Source: Gp6-AA40 sp963818645 (GTDB lineage: Bacteria > Acidobacteriota > Vicinamibacteria > Vicinamibacterales > UBA2999). From it: a stretch of 64,000 nucleotides of DNA. Within the stretch, counting starts at the first letter, position 1, and each line of letters opens with the position of its first letter. The notes under the pieces are model-generated. The model worked only from the letters and a program-made list of their open reading frames with translations. It was not told where the DNA came from and did no database searches. The stretch is taken from positions 72,921 to 136,920 of the forward strand of contig CAWFTF010000009.1 in assembly GCA_963818645.1 (NCBI GenBank). Direction: 5' to 3'. The position numbers and the translations under genes were made by a program. Below, piece after piece: positions 17,584 to 26,207 of the stretch.

Positions 17584-19005
17584 TCACCCTCGCCCCGCGA
17601 CCAGCATCAGCCAGGGCACGCCGACCACGAGGTACACGAGAAGACTGAATGCGGTGGAGATGGCACCGATCCGGTACAGCTCTCCCTGCGTCATGAAGCC
17701 GCTTCCTGCGAAGAGAAGGTTCGCGCTCGATCCTTGCGGAGTGATTCCGGAAAAGAAGTTGGTGGCGAACAGCAGCAGGAAGGCGAGAAGCGTCGCCGGC
17801 ACACCGAGCCGTACGCCGACGTCGAGAAACACGCCGAAGAGCGCCAACAGATGAGCCGTCTGACTGACGAACAAATAGTGGAGCAGGACGTAGGCGACGA
17901 CGAGAGTGAAGCCGGTCGTGACCGGTGACAATCCGCCGAGGGCGGTCGCCAGGTTCTGGCCCAGGAATCCCATGAAGCCGAGCTCGTTGAGCTGACTGCT
18001 CAACGTGAAGAGCACGGCGAACCACAGGTAGATCGCGAGAACGTCTCCCTGCTTCGCGATGTCGTCCAGCGTCAGCGTGCCGCTCAGAAGCAGAATGCCA
18101 AGGCCGAGAAACGCCACCGCAGTCGGGTCGAGCCCGAGCGTGGCGGATGCGCCCCACAGCACCACCATCCCGACAAAGGTGCCCATCACGAGCTTCTCTT
18201 GAAGGCTCAGCGGCCCCAGCCGGGCGAGCTCTTTCTTTGCAGCGGCTGGCGCCTCCGGCGTGACGGTAACCTCCGGAGACATGAGCTTGTACAGAAGCAA
18301 TGGCAGCAGAAGGATCGCCACCAGCGTTGGCAGCGAAGACGCCAGCAGCCACGAGCCGAAGCCAATCTCGACGCCGAACGGTCTCGCGATCTCGGCGCCG
18401 AGCGGGTTGGCAGCCATGGCCGTGAGCCACAGCGCAGACGAGATGCTCAAGCTTGCGATCCCCGAGTACATCAGAAAGCCACCGAGCCTTCGGCGAGACG
18501 GATCGCCTGGCCTGGCACCTGCTGCCTCGGCGAGCGAAAAAGCCAAGGGGAACAGAACACCGGCGCGAGCGGTGTTGCTTGGGAATGCTGGCGCGATGAC
18601 GCCATCGACGAGGAACACGCTATAGGACAGCCCCAGTGTGGACCGTCCGCACAGACTCACGACCGCATAGCCGATGCGCTGCCCCAGACCGCAGGTGACG
18701 ACGGCGCGGGCGACCAGGAATGCGAGCACGATCAGAAGAATCGTTCCGTTGGCAAATCCGGAGTAGGCCTTCGCCGGTGACAGCGTGCCGGTGAGCACCG
18801 CTGCCGCCACGGCGAAGACGGAGGCCGTGAGAATGGGAAACACATTGGTGACCACTGAGACGATCGTCGCAGCGAAGATTGCAAAGAGATGCCACGCTGG
18901 TGCGGTGAGGCCTTCGGGGACGGGGGAAAACCAAATCGCGACGGCGAGCGCCACGATCGCTGCTCGGCCGATCACAACCCGTCGTCGCGAAGGCCCGGCC
19001 GTCAC
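17584..19005 (-). CDS. DASS/SLC13-family dicarboxylate transporter
   Basis: Membrane carrier of 473 residues with 11-12 hydrophobic segments. The first substrate/cation loop carries the family SNT motif (FPSNTARAG, about residue 140). The second copy reads TPQGSSANLLF, where SNT is usual. Related proteins move succinate, malate, 2-oxoglutarate or citrate. In this operon, fumarate made by aspartase would explain a dicarboxylate carrier (inference). Its start overlaps the stop of the preceding 166-residue gene by four bases (ATGA). Confidence 0.9.
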   Translation of the reverse strand: MTAGPSRRRVVIGRAAIVALAVAIWFSPVPEGLTAPAWHLFAIFAATIVSVVTNVFPILTASVFAVAAAVLTGTLSPAKAYSGFANGTILLIVLAFLVARAVVTCGLGQRIGYAVVSLCGRSTLGLSYSVFLVDGVIAPAFPSNTARAGVLFPLAFSLAEAAGARPGDPSRRRLGGFLMYSGIASLSISSALWLTAMAANPLGAEIARPFGVEIGFGSWLLASSLPTLVAILLLPLLLYKLMSPEVTVTPEAPAAAKKELARLGPLSLQEKLVMGTFVGMVVLWGASATLGLDPTAVAFLGLGILLLSGTLTLDDIAKQGDVLAIYLWFAVLFTLSSQLNELGFMGFLGQNLATALGGLSPVTTGFTLVVAYVLLHYLFVSQTAHLLALFGVFLDVGVRLGVPATLLAFLLLFATNFFSGITPQGSSANLLFAGSGFMTQGELYRIGAISTAFSLLVYLVVGVPWLMLVAGRG

Positions 19006-19502
19006 GGCGGCCCCGAGCCCAGGCGGAAGCGTCCCTTGAGATCCGCTGCCCGGCCCTGGAACGCGCCATCCTCTGTGCGGATCACGTATTGCCAGGTCAG
19101 CTCGTACTCGCCCGACATGCGTGCGTAGGGGCCGGAACCACCGGTGATCGTCCCGATCCAGCGCCGCCCTTTTTCAAGCGGCTCTCCTCTGATTTCGCTG
19201 AAGATCCGATCGCCGCGATCGTCTGTCCACACCGAACGCACCAGACGAACTGCGGCTCCGTCGTCGAAGCCGATCGCCTCGCCGCGGAATCCCCGACTCA
19301 ATCCGCTGCCACCCGTCAGCACGAGTGAACCCGACAGACGGACAATGGACGCTGCGCGAACGCCCTCAGTCGGGATCGTCTCCTGCTGTCCTGTGGCGGA
19401 CCAGCTTCCGGAGAAGGTGCGCTCGCCTTCGGTGGGCTGAGCACCCGTTGGCAAAGCCGGCACGAGCAGTACGCAAAGGGCGACGGCGGCGCGGCTATGC
19501 AA
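19002..19502 (-). CDS. Small secreted protein, allene-oxide-cyclase/dirigent-barrel-like
   Basis: 166 residues with a clear signal peptide (cleavage after TGAQ). The mature part is beta-rich and contains GGSGPYARMSGEYEL, resembling the GGTGxYxxAxG turn of dirigent/allene-oxide-cyclase-type barrels. No catalytic residues are recognised. It overlaps aspA (8 bases) and the DASS gene (4 bases), so it is locked into the aspartate operon; a periplasmic accessory role is possible but unproven. Confidence 0.6.
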   Translation of the reverse strand: MHSRAAVALCVLLVPALPTGAQPTEGERTFSGSWSATGQQETIPTEGVRAASIVRLSGSLVLTGGSGLSRGFRGEAIGFDDGAAVRLVRSVWTDDRGDRIFSEIRGEPLEKGRRWIGTITGGSGPYARMSGEYELTWQYVIRTEDGAFQGRAADLKGRFRLGSGPP

Positions 19503-20907
19503 AGCGGCCCTGTCCCGTCATGGCTGCGGGGTCGAGCACCTGGGCGATCTGCTCCTCGGTGAGGAGCTTCTTCGCGCGGATCAACTCCAGGATTCCGCTC
19601 CCGGTCAGCATGGCCTCCTTCGCAAGCTCGGTCGATCGGTCGTAGCCGATGACGGGATTCAATGCGGTGACCGTCCCGATGCTGTAGTCGACGTAGTGGC
19701 GACAGATCTCGGGGTTGGCGGTGATGCCGTCCACGCAGTGGACCCTCAGCGTGCGCGCCGCGTTGATGAACATCGTCTGCGCCTCGAAGATGCAGGCGGC
19801 GATGACCGGTTCGAAGACGTTCAATTGCAGCTGGCCGCCTTCGGCGGCCATCGATATCGTCAGGTCGCTGCCGATCACGCGGAAGCAGACCATGTTCACG
19901 ACCTCCGGGATGACCGGATTGACCTTGCCCGGCATGATCGAAGAGCCCGGTTGCTTGGGAGGCAGATTGATCTCGCGCAGGCCGCAGCGCGGGCCCGACG
20001 ACAGCAGCCGCAGATCGTTACAGACCTTCGAGAGCTTGATCGCCAGGCTCTTCATGCACGATGAGTAGAGGACGAAGGCCTGCGTGTCCTGTGTTGCCTC
20101 GATCAGATTCGTCGCGAGGTGAATCGGAAGGCCGGTGATCGCTGCGAGCTGTTGCGTACACTTTTCCGCGTAGCCGACCGGGGCGTTCAGTCCGGTGCCA
20201 ATGGCCGTGGCTCCCATGTTGACCTCGCAGAGCACGGCCTGCTGGACTCGTTCGAGGGCGAGGATTTCGCCCGATAACGTCTCGGCAAATGCTTCGAACT
20301 CCTGGCCGAGCGTCATTGGCACGGCGTCCTGCAGCTGGGTCCGTCCCATCTTCAGGATTGAAGCGAACTCCTTCCCCTTCGCACGGAAGGCGGCGATGAG
20401 CTCCTTCATCGCGGCGACGAGACGAATGTTGCCCAGTGCCATGCCGACGTGGAGCGCCGTTGGGTACGCGTCATTCGTGGACTGTGACGCGTTGACGTGA
20501 TCGTGCGGGTCGCAGAACGCGTACTCGCCTTTCTGGTGACCCATCAGCTCGAGCGCGCGATTGGCGATGACCTCGTTGATGTTCATGTTCGTCGACGTGC
20601 CCGCGCCGCCCTGGAAGACATCGAGCTGGAACTGATCGTGAAGTTTCCCCTCGATCACTTCCTGACAGGCGCCCTCGATGCCTCGAAGGATGGTGCCGTC
20701 GAACTGTCCGCACGCGTGGTTCGCGCGCGCGGCCGCGAACTTCACCATTGCGAGCGCTTTGATCAGATCGGGATAGAGGCGGAGCTGGACGCCAGAAATG
20801 TGGAAGTTCTCGAGGCCACGCGCGGTCTGCACGCCGTAGTAGGCGTCGGCTGGCACGTCCTTCTCTCCCAGCAGATCGTGTTCGCGACGTGTTGATTGAC
20901 TGGCCAT
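19495..20907 (-). CDS. aspA: Aspartate ammonia-lyase (aspartase)
   Basis: Converts L-aspartate to fumarate and ammonia. It has 470 residues and belongs to the fumarase/aspartase superfamily. The signature GSSIMPGKVNPVIPE (flexible active-site loop with the catalytic Ser) is present, as are GTSTNMNINEVIANRA and NASQSTNDAYPTA, which mark aspartase/fumarase C. Aspartase is preferred over fumarase because of the N-terminal REHDLLGEKDVP and the neighbours. ATG 20907 is preceded by GAGGAG. It heads the five-gene operon aspA, secreted protein, DASS carrier, AspT exchanger, asparaginase. Confidence 0.95.
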   Translation of the reverse strand: MASQSTRREHDLLGEKDVPADAYYGVQTARGLENFHISGVQLRLYPDLIKALAMVKFAAARANHACGQFDGTILRGIEGACQEVIEGKLHDQFQLDVFQGGAGTSTNMNINEVIANRALELMGHQKGEYAFCDPHDHVNASQSTNDAYPTALHVGMALGNIRLVAAMKELIAAFRAKGKEFASILKMGRTQLQDAVPMTLGQEFEAFAETLSGEILALERVQQAVLCEVNMGATAIGTGLNAPVGYAEKCTQQLAAITGLPIHLATNLIEATQDTQAFVLYSSCMKSLAIKLSKVCNDLRLLSSGPRCGLREINLPPKQPGSSIMPGKVNPVIPEVVNMVCFRVIGSDLTISMAAEGGQLQLNVFEPVIAACIFEAQTMFINAARTLRVHCVDGITANPEICRHYVDYSIGTVTALNPVIGYDRSTELAKEAMLTGSGILELIRAKKLLTEEQIAQVLDPAAMTGQGRFA

Positions 20908-20967
20908 CGCAATAACTCCTCAAGTGAAACGCGTACTGGGTGGTGACGTGGAGGTGGGGTGCGATCC

Positions 20968-21303
20968 TCAGACCCGTCGCACCTCTTCAGCGTAGTCGAG
21001 GCCACGAGATCCCCCTGGAAGGGTGAACACCACGTCGGGATTTTCCGTGGCGTGCTCGATTAATTCCGCCAGAGCCGAGAAGCGATGCGATCGAACCTGG
21101 CGGCGCAGATCGGTTTCGTTCTTCCAGGTCTCGGCGTAGCGAATCACGACCAGCGCGCCCATCTCCGTAGACACAGAGCACCCTGCGCAGCCCGGTGCCG
21201 CACGTGTCTGGAGCATCAACGACTGTAGTGCTGCGGTGATTGACTGTGCCTCCCCTGCAGGCACACGCCACCTCACCGTCATACCGACGGGTACGGATTC
21301 CAT
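20968..21303 (-). CDS. Antibiotic-biosynthesis-monooxygenase-like (ABM) domain protein
   Basis: 111-residue single-domain protein with the ferredoxin-like ABM pattern: VRWRVPAGEAQSI, helix, GCAGCSVSTEM, then VVIRYAETWKNETDLRRQVRSHRF. The family is involved in quinol oxidation or peroxide-type chemistry, but many members are of unknown role. ATG 21303 was chosen as the first start that fits the domain; the open frame continues upstream to 21564 without recognisable sequence. It reads in the same direction as aspA, 60 bases upstream. Confidence 0.7.
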   Translation of the reverse strand: MESVPVGMTVRWRVPAGEAQSITAALQSLMLQTRAAPGCAGCSVSTEMGALVVIRYAETWKNETDLRRQVRSHRFSALAELIEHATENPDVVFTLPGGSRGLDYAEEVRRV

Positions 21304-21379
21304 CCTCGCTTCTCTGGCATCGCGGCGAAATTCAGGAGTCCGGGGCGCTGCGACTGCAGAGCGCGTGCCATGAACTGAA

Positions 21380-21393
21380 AGATCAGCTGATCT
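21380..21393. promoter_or_regulatory. 14-bp perfect palindrome, candidate operator
   Basis: AGATCAGCTGATCT, a perfect palindrome in the 327-base divergent gap (21304-21630) between the ABM gene and the glutaminase gene. No other gene or RNA is recognised in that gap. The location fits a shared regulator site; the regulator is unknown. Confidence 0.35.
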
Positions 21394-21600
21394 CGACTCG
21401 ACACGAGCCAGGAAAAGGCCGGTCTGTGGAAGCGACCGTGGTCCGATGGCGCTCAGGCTCCGCCACGTTGGAGGGTCTCCATTATCTCGGAGTGCGCAGC
21501 CCACGACGTCACGCAACGTCCCACGGGGACAGACGTGGCGAGGCCTCCGGTCGTCCCCGCCCAATGGCCTTCTGCCTGTGATTCTGAAGCAAACCTAACG

Positions 21601-21616
21601 TGGCATGACCCGTGCT
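21601..21616 (+). promoter_or_regulatory. Possible sigma-54-like promoter of the glutaminase gene
   Basis: TGGCAT, five bases, GTGCT, ending 14 bases before ATG 21631. The spacing between the two halves is exactly that of sigma-54 promoters, but the -12 half is imperfect. Glutaminase is a nitrogen-metabolism gene, a typical sigma-54 target, which raises plausibility slightly. Confidence 0.3.
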
Positions 21617-21630
21617 GAAGCGCTCGACAT

Positions 21631-22701
21631 ATGCCCGTGTCTGTCCGTCCGTCGAGCGAAGGACCGCGTGTGTGGCTTCGCCGGCGAATGAGCCTCCTGT
21701 CTGTTGTCGTGCTCGCCGTCGTGATGACGGCGTCGGGCGTAGCACAACAGCGACCCGATCCGCAGACCGCGGTGAACGACGCGTTCAACCAGTTCAGGAC
21801 ACTGAAGGAAGGTAAGAACGCGGACTACATTCCGGCGCTCGCCAAGGTCGATCCGAACTTGTTCGGCATTGCGCTCGTCACCGTGGACGGCAAGGTATTC
21901 ACGGCCGGCGACGTGAAGACAGAGGTCTCGATCCAGTCGATCTCCAAGGTCTTCACGATGGCGCAGGTCATTGAGGAGCAGGGGCTCGAGTCGATCGAGA
22001 AGCGGATCGGCGTGGATGCGACCGGTGCGCGGTTCAACTCGATCATCGCCGTTGAAGGCGTGCGCACGGTGGTCGGAACCGGCGCGCCGGAGATGAATCC
22101 GCTGGTGAACCCGGGCGCGATCTCGGCGACCAGCATGGTGACCGGTGCCAACGCCGACGCCGTATGGGCGAAGATCATCGGCTTCCACAACGACTCGGCC
22201 GGCCGCACGTTGAGCGTGCTGCAGGACGTCTACAAGTCCGAGTCCGATACCAACCAGCGCAATCAGGCCATCGGCGCGCTCATGCTCGCTTACGGCTACA
22301 TCAAGACCAACTGGCAGCAGGCCGTCGATCTCTACACACGTCAGTGCTCGATCGGCGTGAACGCGAGAGACCTTGCGACGATGGCGGCGATGCTGGCAGC
22401 GGGTGGAAAGAATCCGGTGACAGGAAAGCAGGTGATGGACGCTGCGAAGGTCCCCGGAGTGCTCGCCGTCATGGCCACTGCTGGCCTCTATGATGATTCG
22501 GGCAAATGGCTGTATCACACGGGACTGCCCGCCAAGAGCGGCGTAGGCGGCGGCCTCATTGCGGTGTCACCCGGCAAGTTCGGCATCGCCGTCGTGTCTC
22601 CGCCGCTCGATGACGCGGGCAATAGCGTTCGCGCGCAGCGGGCAATCGCCGCTGTTTCAAACGCCCTTGGGGGCAACCCGTTGGCACCAACGGCACGTTA
22701 G
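21631..22701 (+). CDS. glsA: Glutaminase A, secreted form
   Basis: Serine-dependent glutaminase of the beta-lactamase fold, hydrolysing L-glutamine to glutamate and ammonia. The catalytic Ser-x-x-Lys lies in IQSISKVF (about residue 95). NPLVNPGAI and the late GVGGGLIAVSPG are family-typical. Unlike cytoplasmic GlsA it begins with a signal peptide (hydrophobic stretch after RRRMSLL, ending GVAQQ), so it should act in the periplasm. ATG 21631 or ATG 21688 could be the start. It reads divergently from the aspartate operon, and with asparaginase gives two periplasmic amidases. Confidence 0.94.
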   Translation: MPVSVRPSSEGPRVWLRRRMSLLSVVVLAVVMTASGVAQQRPDPQTAVNDAFNQFRTLKEGKNADYIPALAKVDPNLFGIALVTVDGKVFTAGDVKTEVSIQSISKVFTMAQVIEEQGLESIEKRIGVDATGARFNSIIAVEGVRTVVGTGAPEMNPLVNPGAISATSMVTGANADAVWAKIIGFHNDSAGRTLSVLQDVYKSESDTNQRNQAIGALMLAYGYIKTNWQQAVDLYTRQCSIGVNARDLATMAAMLAAGGKNPVTGKQVMDAAKVPGVLAVMATAGLYDDSGKWLYHTGLPAKSGVGGGLIAVSPGKFGIAVVSPPLDDAGNSVRAQRAIAAVSNALGGNPLAPTAR

Positions 22702-22712
22702 TGGAGGTTTCA

Positions 22713-23372
22713 ATGTTGAAGAGAGTCATCGTCATAGCAGGGTTACTTGTCATGGCCGGAGTCGTTCCGGCGTTTGCGCAGAAGGTGGAAGTCAGCGGGT
22801 TCGTGGGCTGGTCCATCACCGACGGCGTCGATAGCGACCCGGTCCTCGCCGGCGACGGCAATATTTACGACACCGTTGAACCGGATGATGCCGCGATCTA
22901 TGGATTCACCGTCGGCGCGCTCGTCGGCGAGGGCGCCGAAGTTGGCTTCAGGTGGGCACAGCAGCCAACGACTCTCCTCATCAAAGGAACGTCGGAGCGG
23001 GAAATCGGTGATATGAACATCACGTCGTACCACGGCTACTTCGCCTACAACTTTGGCGAAGTTGACGCTCCAATGCGACCCTTCGTGATGATTGGCCTCG
23101 GCGCGACGAACTACGGCTCCGTGGACGCGACCATCGCCGGAGTGAATCGAAGCCTCGGTGGCGAGACGCAGTTCTCGACCACGTGGGCCGCCGGCGTGAA
23201 GGTGCACGCTCGGGCCGTCGGTCTGCGCCTGGCTGCGGAATGGACTCCGACCTACATCAAGACGGATTCGGCGGGTTGGTGGTGCGATCCGTATTGGGGC
23301 TGCTACCTGGTGGGGAACTCCCAGTATTCCCATCAATTCCAGTTCAATGCCGGCGTGATGTTCCGCTTCTAG
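22713..23372 (+). CDS. Small outer-membrane beta-barrel protein
   Basis: 219 residues from ATG 22713 (ribosome site GTGGAGG). A signal peptide ends in AFAQ. Alternating amphipathic strands follow, and the protein finishes with FNAGVMFRF, the aromatic C-terminal signature of outer-membrane barrels. Size suggests an 8-10-stranded OmpA/OmpX-like barrel. It starts 11 bases after glsA and may be co-transcribed with it, possibly helping nutrients reach the periplasm (speculative). Confidence 0.8.
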   Translation: MLKRVIVIAGLLVMAGVVPAFAQKVEVSGFVGWSITDGVDSDPVLAGDGNIYDTVEPDDAAIYGFTVGALVGEGAEVGFRWAQQPTTLLIKGTSEREIGDMNITSYHGYFAYNFGEVDAPMRPFVMIGLGATNYGSVDATIAGVNRSLGGETQFSTTWAAGVKVHARAVGLRLAAEWTPTYIKTDSAGWWCDPYWGCYLVGNSQYSHQFQFNAGVMFRF

Positions 23373-23404
23373 ACCTTCACTCGACGCCGTGTACAACGGG
23401 CCCG

Positions 23405-23432
23405 GCGGCTGGAGGTTCATCCTTCCAGCCGC
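23405..23432 (+). terminator. Hairpin after the barrel gene
   Basis: A 9-bp GC-rich stem (GCGGCTGGA, pairing with TCCAGCCGC) with a 10-base loop, 32 bases after the barrel stop codon. No T-tract follows, so intrinsic termination is only possible, not shown. Confidence 0.4.
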
Positions 23433-23744
23433 TCTCAGTCGTGGCCGGCTCGAGTGCAAGACTGACCCACGAGAGCCTCGGCATCAATCTGCCCTCCCAG
23501 GTCGGTGGTACCCTCGGTCAGCGCCTCGTAAATACCAATCGCTCGCAGTTGGCGCTACCGGCCGGGTTGTCGGTCAACGACGAGCAGGGCGTTGACACGT
23601 CTTTCTCGCCGTGAACGTGTTTGATACTTTTGACAGTGACCTCCCAGCGTCGACTCCCACAGCAACGACGTTGGCGTCGTGCTTTCATTCGGCTTGACCT
23701 TCTAGCCTTCATTCGTGGTCTGCGAATCAAGGAAAGGGAATCAG
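23433..23744. other. Intergenic stretch with no recognised gene
   Basis: About 310 bases between the hairpin and the next start. Short open frames here have no start context or family-like sequence. The last 20 bases provide the purine-rich leader (aaggaaaggg) of the following gene. No RNA gene is recognised. Confidence 0.6.
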
Positions 23745-26207
23745 ATGGCAGCGAAGACCCGTTTCCACACAGCTCGGCAACTCATCGCCCTGGCGACCGC
23801 CGTCAGTCTGATGCTCCCGTCAGTTGGGATCGTGCTGGTCGCGCAGTCCTCGACGGCAAAGCCGCCGGCGACCACGCAGTCAACGGCGAAACCGCCGGCG
23901 CCCTCGACAGCGAAGCCTCCGGCCACGCCCGCGACGGCGAAGCCGCCAGCGACCCAGGCGTCAACGGCGAAGCCTCCGACACCTGCGCCGAGCGATGCCG
24001 TCGTCGATGGTGGATGGCCGCGTGCGTATTTGACGGCCGCGGGTGGGCAGCTGTTGATCTACCAGCCGCAGGTCGCGACGTGGGAGAGGCAGAAAGACAT
24101 GCTGGCCTACTCGGCGGTGTCGTACGTGATGAAAGGCGCGACCCGGCCGGAGCTGGGCACCGTCACGCTCGAGGCCGACACTAACGTGGCGCTCGATGAG
24201 CGCCTCGTCAAGTTTACGAACATCCGCGTGACGGAATCGAGTTTTCCGAAGCTGTCACGGGAGCAGGTGCGCGACATCACGGACACGATCGTCGGCGGGA
24301 TCCCCGACGCGGAGCGCGTCATCGCGCTCGACCGCGTGCTGGCCATGGTCGATAAGAGCCAGATCCGTCCGTCGAATGTCGAAGGCGTCAAGTCCGATCC
24401 CCCGACCATCTTCTACAGCACGTCGCCCGCCGTGCTCGTCAACATCGACGGCGATGCGATCTGGAGCCCGATCCCGTCGAACGATCTCAAGTACGCCGTC
24501 AACACCAACTGGGATCTCTTCGAGCACGAGCCGACGAAGACGTACTTCCTGCGCCATGAAAAGGTGTGGCTGAAGGCGTCCACGTTGAAGGGGCCGTGGA
24601 CCGCTGCCGGCACGCTGCCCGGGAGCTTCTCGAAACTGCCTGCCGACGAGAACTGGAAAGACGTGAAGTCCGCATTGCCTGGAACAAAGACCTCCTCGGT
24701 CCCTGCGGTATTCGTGAGCACAACTCCGGCGGAAATGATCCTGGTCCAGGGGGCGCCGATCTATACCACCGTGACGGGTGCGAGCCCGCTCATGTGGTTG
24801 CAGAACACAGAGTCCGACGTGTTCCGCTTCGGCAGCACCGGCGACGTGTACTACCTCGTCGCAGGGCGATGGTTTTCAGCCTCGAGTCTGCTCGGGCCGT
24901 GGACGTTTGCGACAGAGAAGCTGCCCGACGTCTTCAAAAAGATCCCGCTCGAGCACCCGCGTTCGCGTGTGCTGGCGTCGGTGCCGGGTACGCCAGAGGC
25001 CGCGGACGCCATTCTGCTCGCGCAGGTACCGCAGACCGCCCGCGTGAACAGGAAGCAGACTCAGGCCCCTGAGGTCACCTATCAAGGCGAACCGCAATTC
25101 GAGCCGATCCCGACGACGATGGTGTCGCGCGCAACGAATACCGACAAGGACATCATCAAGGTCGGCGATCTCTACTACATGTGCTTCCAGGGAGTCTGGT
25201 TCATGGCGCGCAGCGCCAACGGGCCATGGGAGGTCGCGACTTCCGTACCCGAAGCCATTTACAAGATCCCTGCAAGTTCTCCGTCGCACAACGTGACCTA
25301 CGTGACCGTTGTGGAAGACGACGATGACGACGAGTGGGTGACGTATGCGGCGGTTGCCGGCTACACCGGGATGATGGTCGCGTATGGGTGTGTGGTCTGG
25401 GGCAGCGGATGGTATTACCCGCCCTACGTGGGATACGGCGGCTTCTATCCTGTCTACTATCCGTTCTATCCGACTTACGGATTCTCGGCTTGGTACAACC
25501 CATGGACCGGTGCGTACGGGCGGAGTGCTGCCGTGTACGGCCCGTACGGCGGCATGGGAGCGAGCGCGCGCTACAACCCGCGAACCGGCACGTATTCACG
25601 CAGCGCAGTGGCGTGGGGTCCGTATGGCGCGCGTGGAGTTGGCCAGGCGTACAACCCCCGTACAGGGGCGTATGGGCGCACGAGTCAGGGCAGCGGTGTC
25701 TACGGAAGCTGGGGCGCGACGTCGGTGCAGCGCGGGGACCAGTGGGCACAAACCGCGCGCGTGACCAACCGTGCGACGGGCACGACGACCCGCGTGACGC
25801 AGGGAAGCGGCGGTGGTGAAGCGATTACCAGGAGAGGACCAGGGGCCGACTCAGGGGTTGTTCGAACCGGAAGTGGCGACGTCTATGCCGGCCGGGATGG
25901 TAATGTGTATCGTCGAGACGAGGGTGGCGGCTGGTCCAAGTACGACAACGGATCGTGGGGCTCGGCGGAGCGCCCGACGCCGTCAGGCGATCGCGCCACG
26001 GCCGGGACGACGGACCGCGGAACGACAGCCCGATCGGGTGACACCGTCGGTCAATTGGACCGTGACTCCGCGGCGCGCTCGGAAGGCAGTACGCGGACGC
26101 GCGACTACGGCTCAGTGCGAAGCTCGGGCGGCAGCACGCCCCGGAGCGGAGGCACCTATCGTCCAAGCGGTGGAGGATTTCGAGGTGGTGGAGGGCGACG
26201 CCGGTAG
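23745..26207 (+). CDS. Secreted protein with GPW repeats and Tyr/Gly-rich tail (type often annotated carbohydrate-binding family V/XII)
   Basis: 820 residues from ATG 23745. A signal peptide is followed by a low-complexity linker with six copies of STAKPPA-type repeats (residues ~35-85). A long domain follows with three modules of the form W..GPW..A..LP..F..IP (LKGPWTAAGTLP, LLGPWTFATEKLP, ANGPWEVATSVP). After a short DDDDDE patch and a hydrophobic Tyr/Gly/Pro segment come three YNPxTGxYxR repeats and a Gly/Ser/Arg-rich tail. Similar proteins are often labelled carbohydrate-binding, but the function is not established. It abuts the next gene with no gap, so it belongs to a three-gene operon. 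Confidence 0.75.
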   Translation: MAAKTRFHTARQLIALATAVSLMLPSVGIVLVAQSSTAKPPATTQSTAKPPAPSTAKPPATPATAKPPATQASTAKPPTPAPSDAVVDGGWPRAYLTAAGGQLLIYQPQVATWERQKDMLAYSAVSYVMKGATRPELGTVTLEADTNVALDERLVKFTNIRVTESSFPKLSREQVRDITDTIVGGIPDAERVIALDRVLAMVDKSQIRPSNVEGVKSDPPTIFYSTSPAVLVNIDGDAIWSPIPSNDLKYAVNTNWDLFEHEPTKTYFLRHEKVWLKASTLKGPWTAAGTLPGSFSKLPADENWKDVKSALPGTKTSSVPAVFVSTTPAEMILVQGAPIYTTVTGASPLMWLQNTESDVFRFGSTGDVYYLVAGRWFSASSLLGPWTFATEKLPDVFKKIPLEHPRSRVLASVPGTPEAADAILLAQVPQTARVNRKQTQAPEVTYQGEPQFEPIPTTMVSRATNTDKDIIKVGDLYYMCFQGVWFMARSANGPWEVATSVPEAIYKIPASSPSHNVTYVTVVEDDDDDEWVTYAAVAGYTGMMVAYGCVVWGSGWYYPPYVGYGGFYPVYYPFYPTYGFSAWYNPWTGAYGRSAAVYGPYGGMGASARYNPRTGTYSRSAVAWGPYGARGVGQAYNPRTGAYGRTSQGSGVYGSWGATSVQRGDQWAQTARVTNRATGTTTRVTQGSGGGEAITRRGPGADSGVVRTGSGDVYAGRDGNVYRRDEGGGWSKYDNGSWGSAERPTPSGDRATAGTTDRGTTARSGDTVGQLDRDSAARSEGSTRTRDYGSVRSSGGSTPRSGGTYRPSGGGFRGGGGRRR

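Noticed and set aside
20968..21564. 198-codon version of the ABM-domain protein
   Set aside because: The N-terminal 87 codons show no domain features; the ABM domain fits the start at 21303.
21304..21630. tRNA or small RNA in the gap before glutaminase
   Set aside because: No cloverleaf-compatible pairing or conserved tRNA arm sequence was found by eye; only a 14-bp palindrome stands out.
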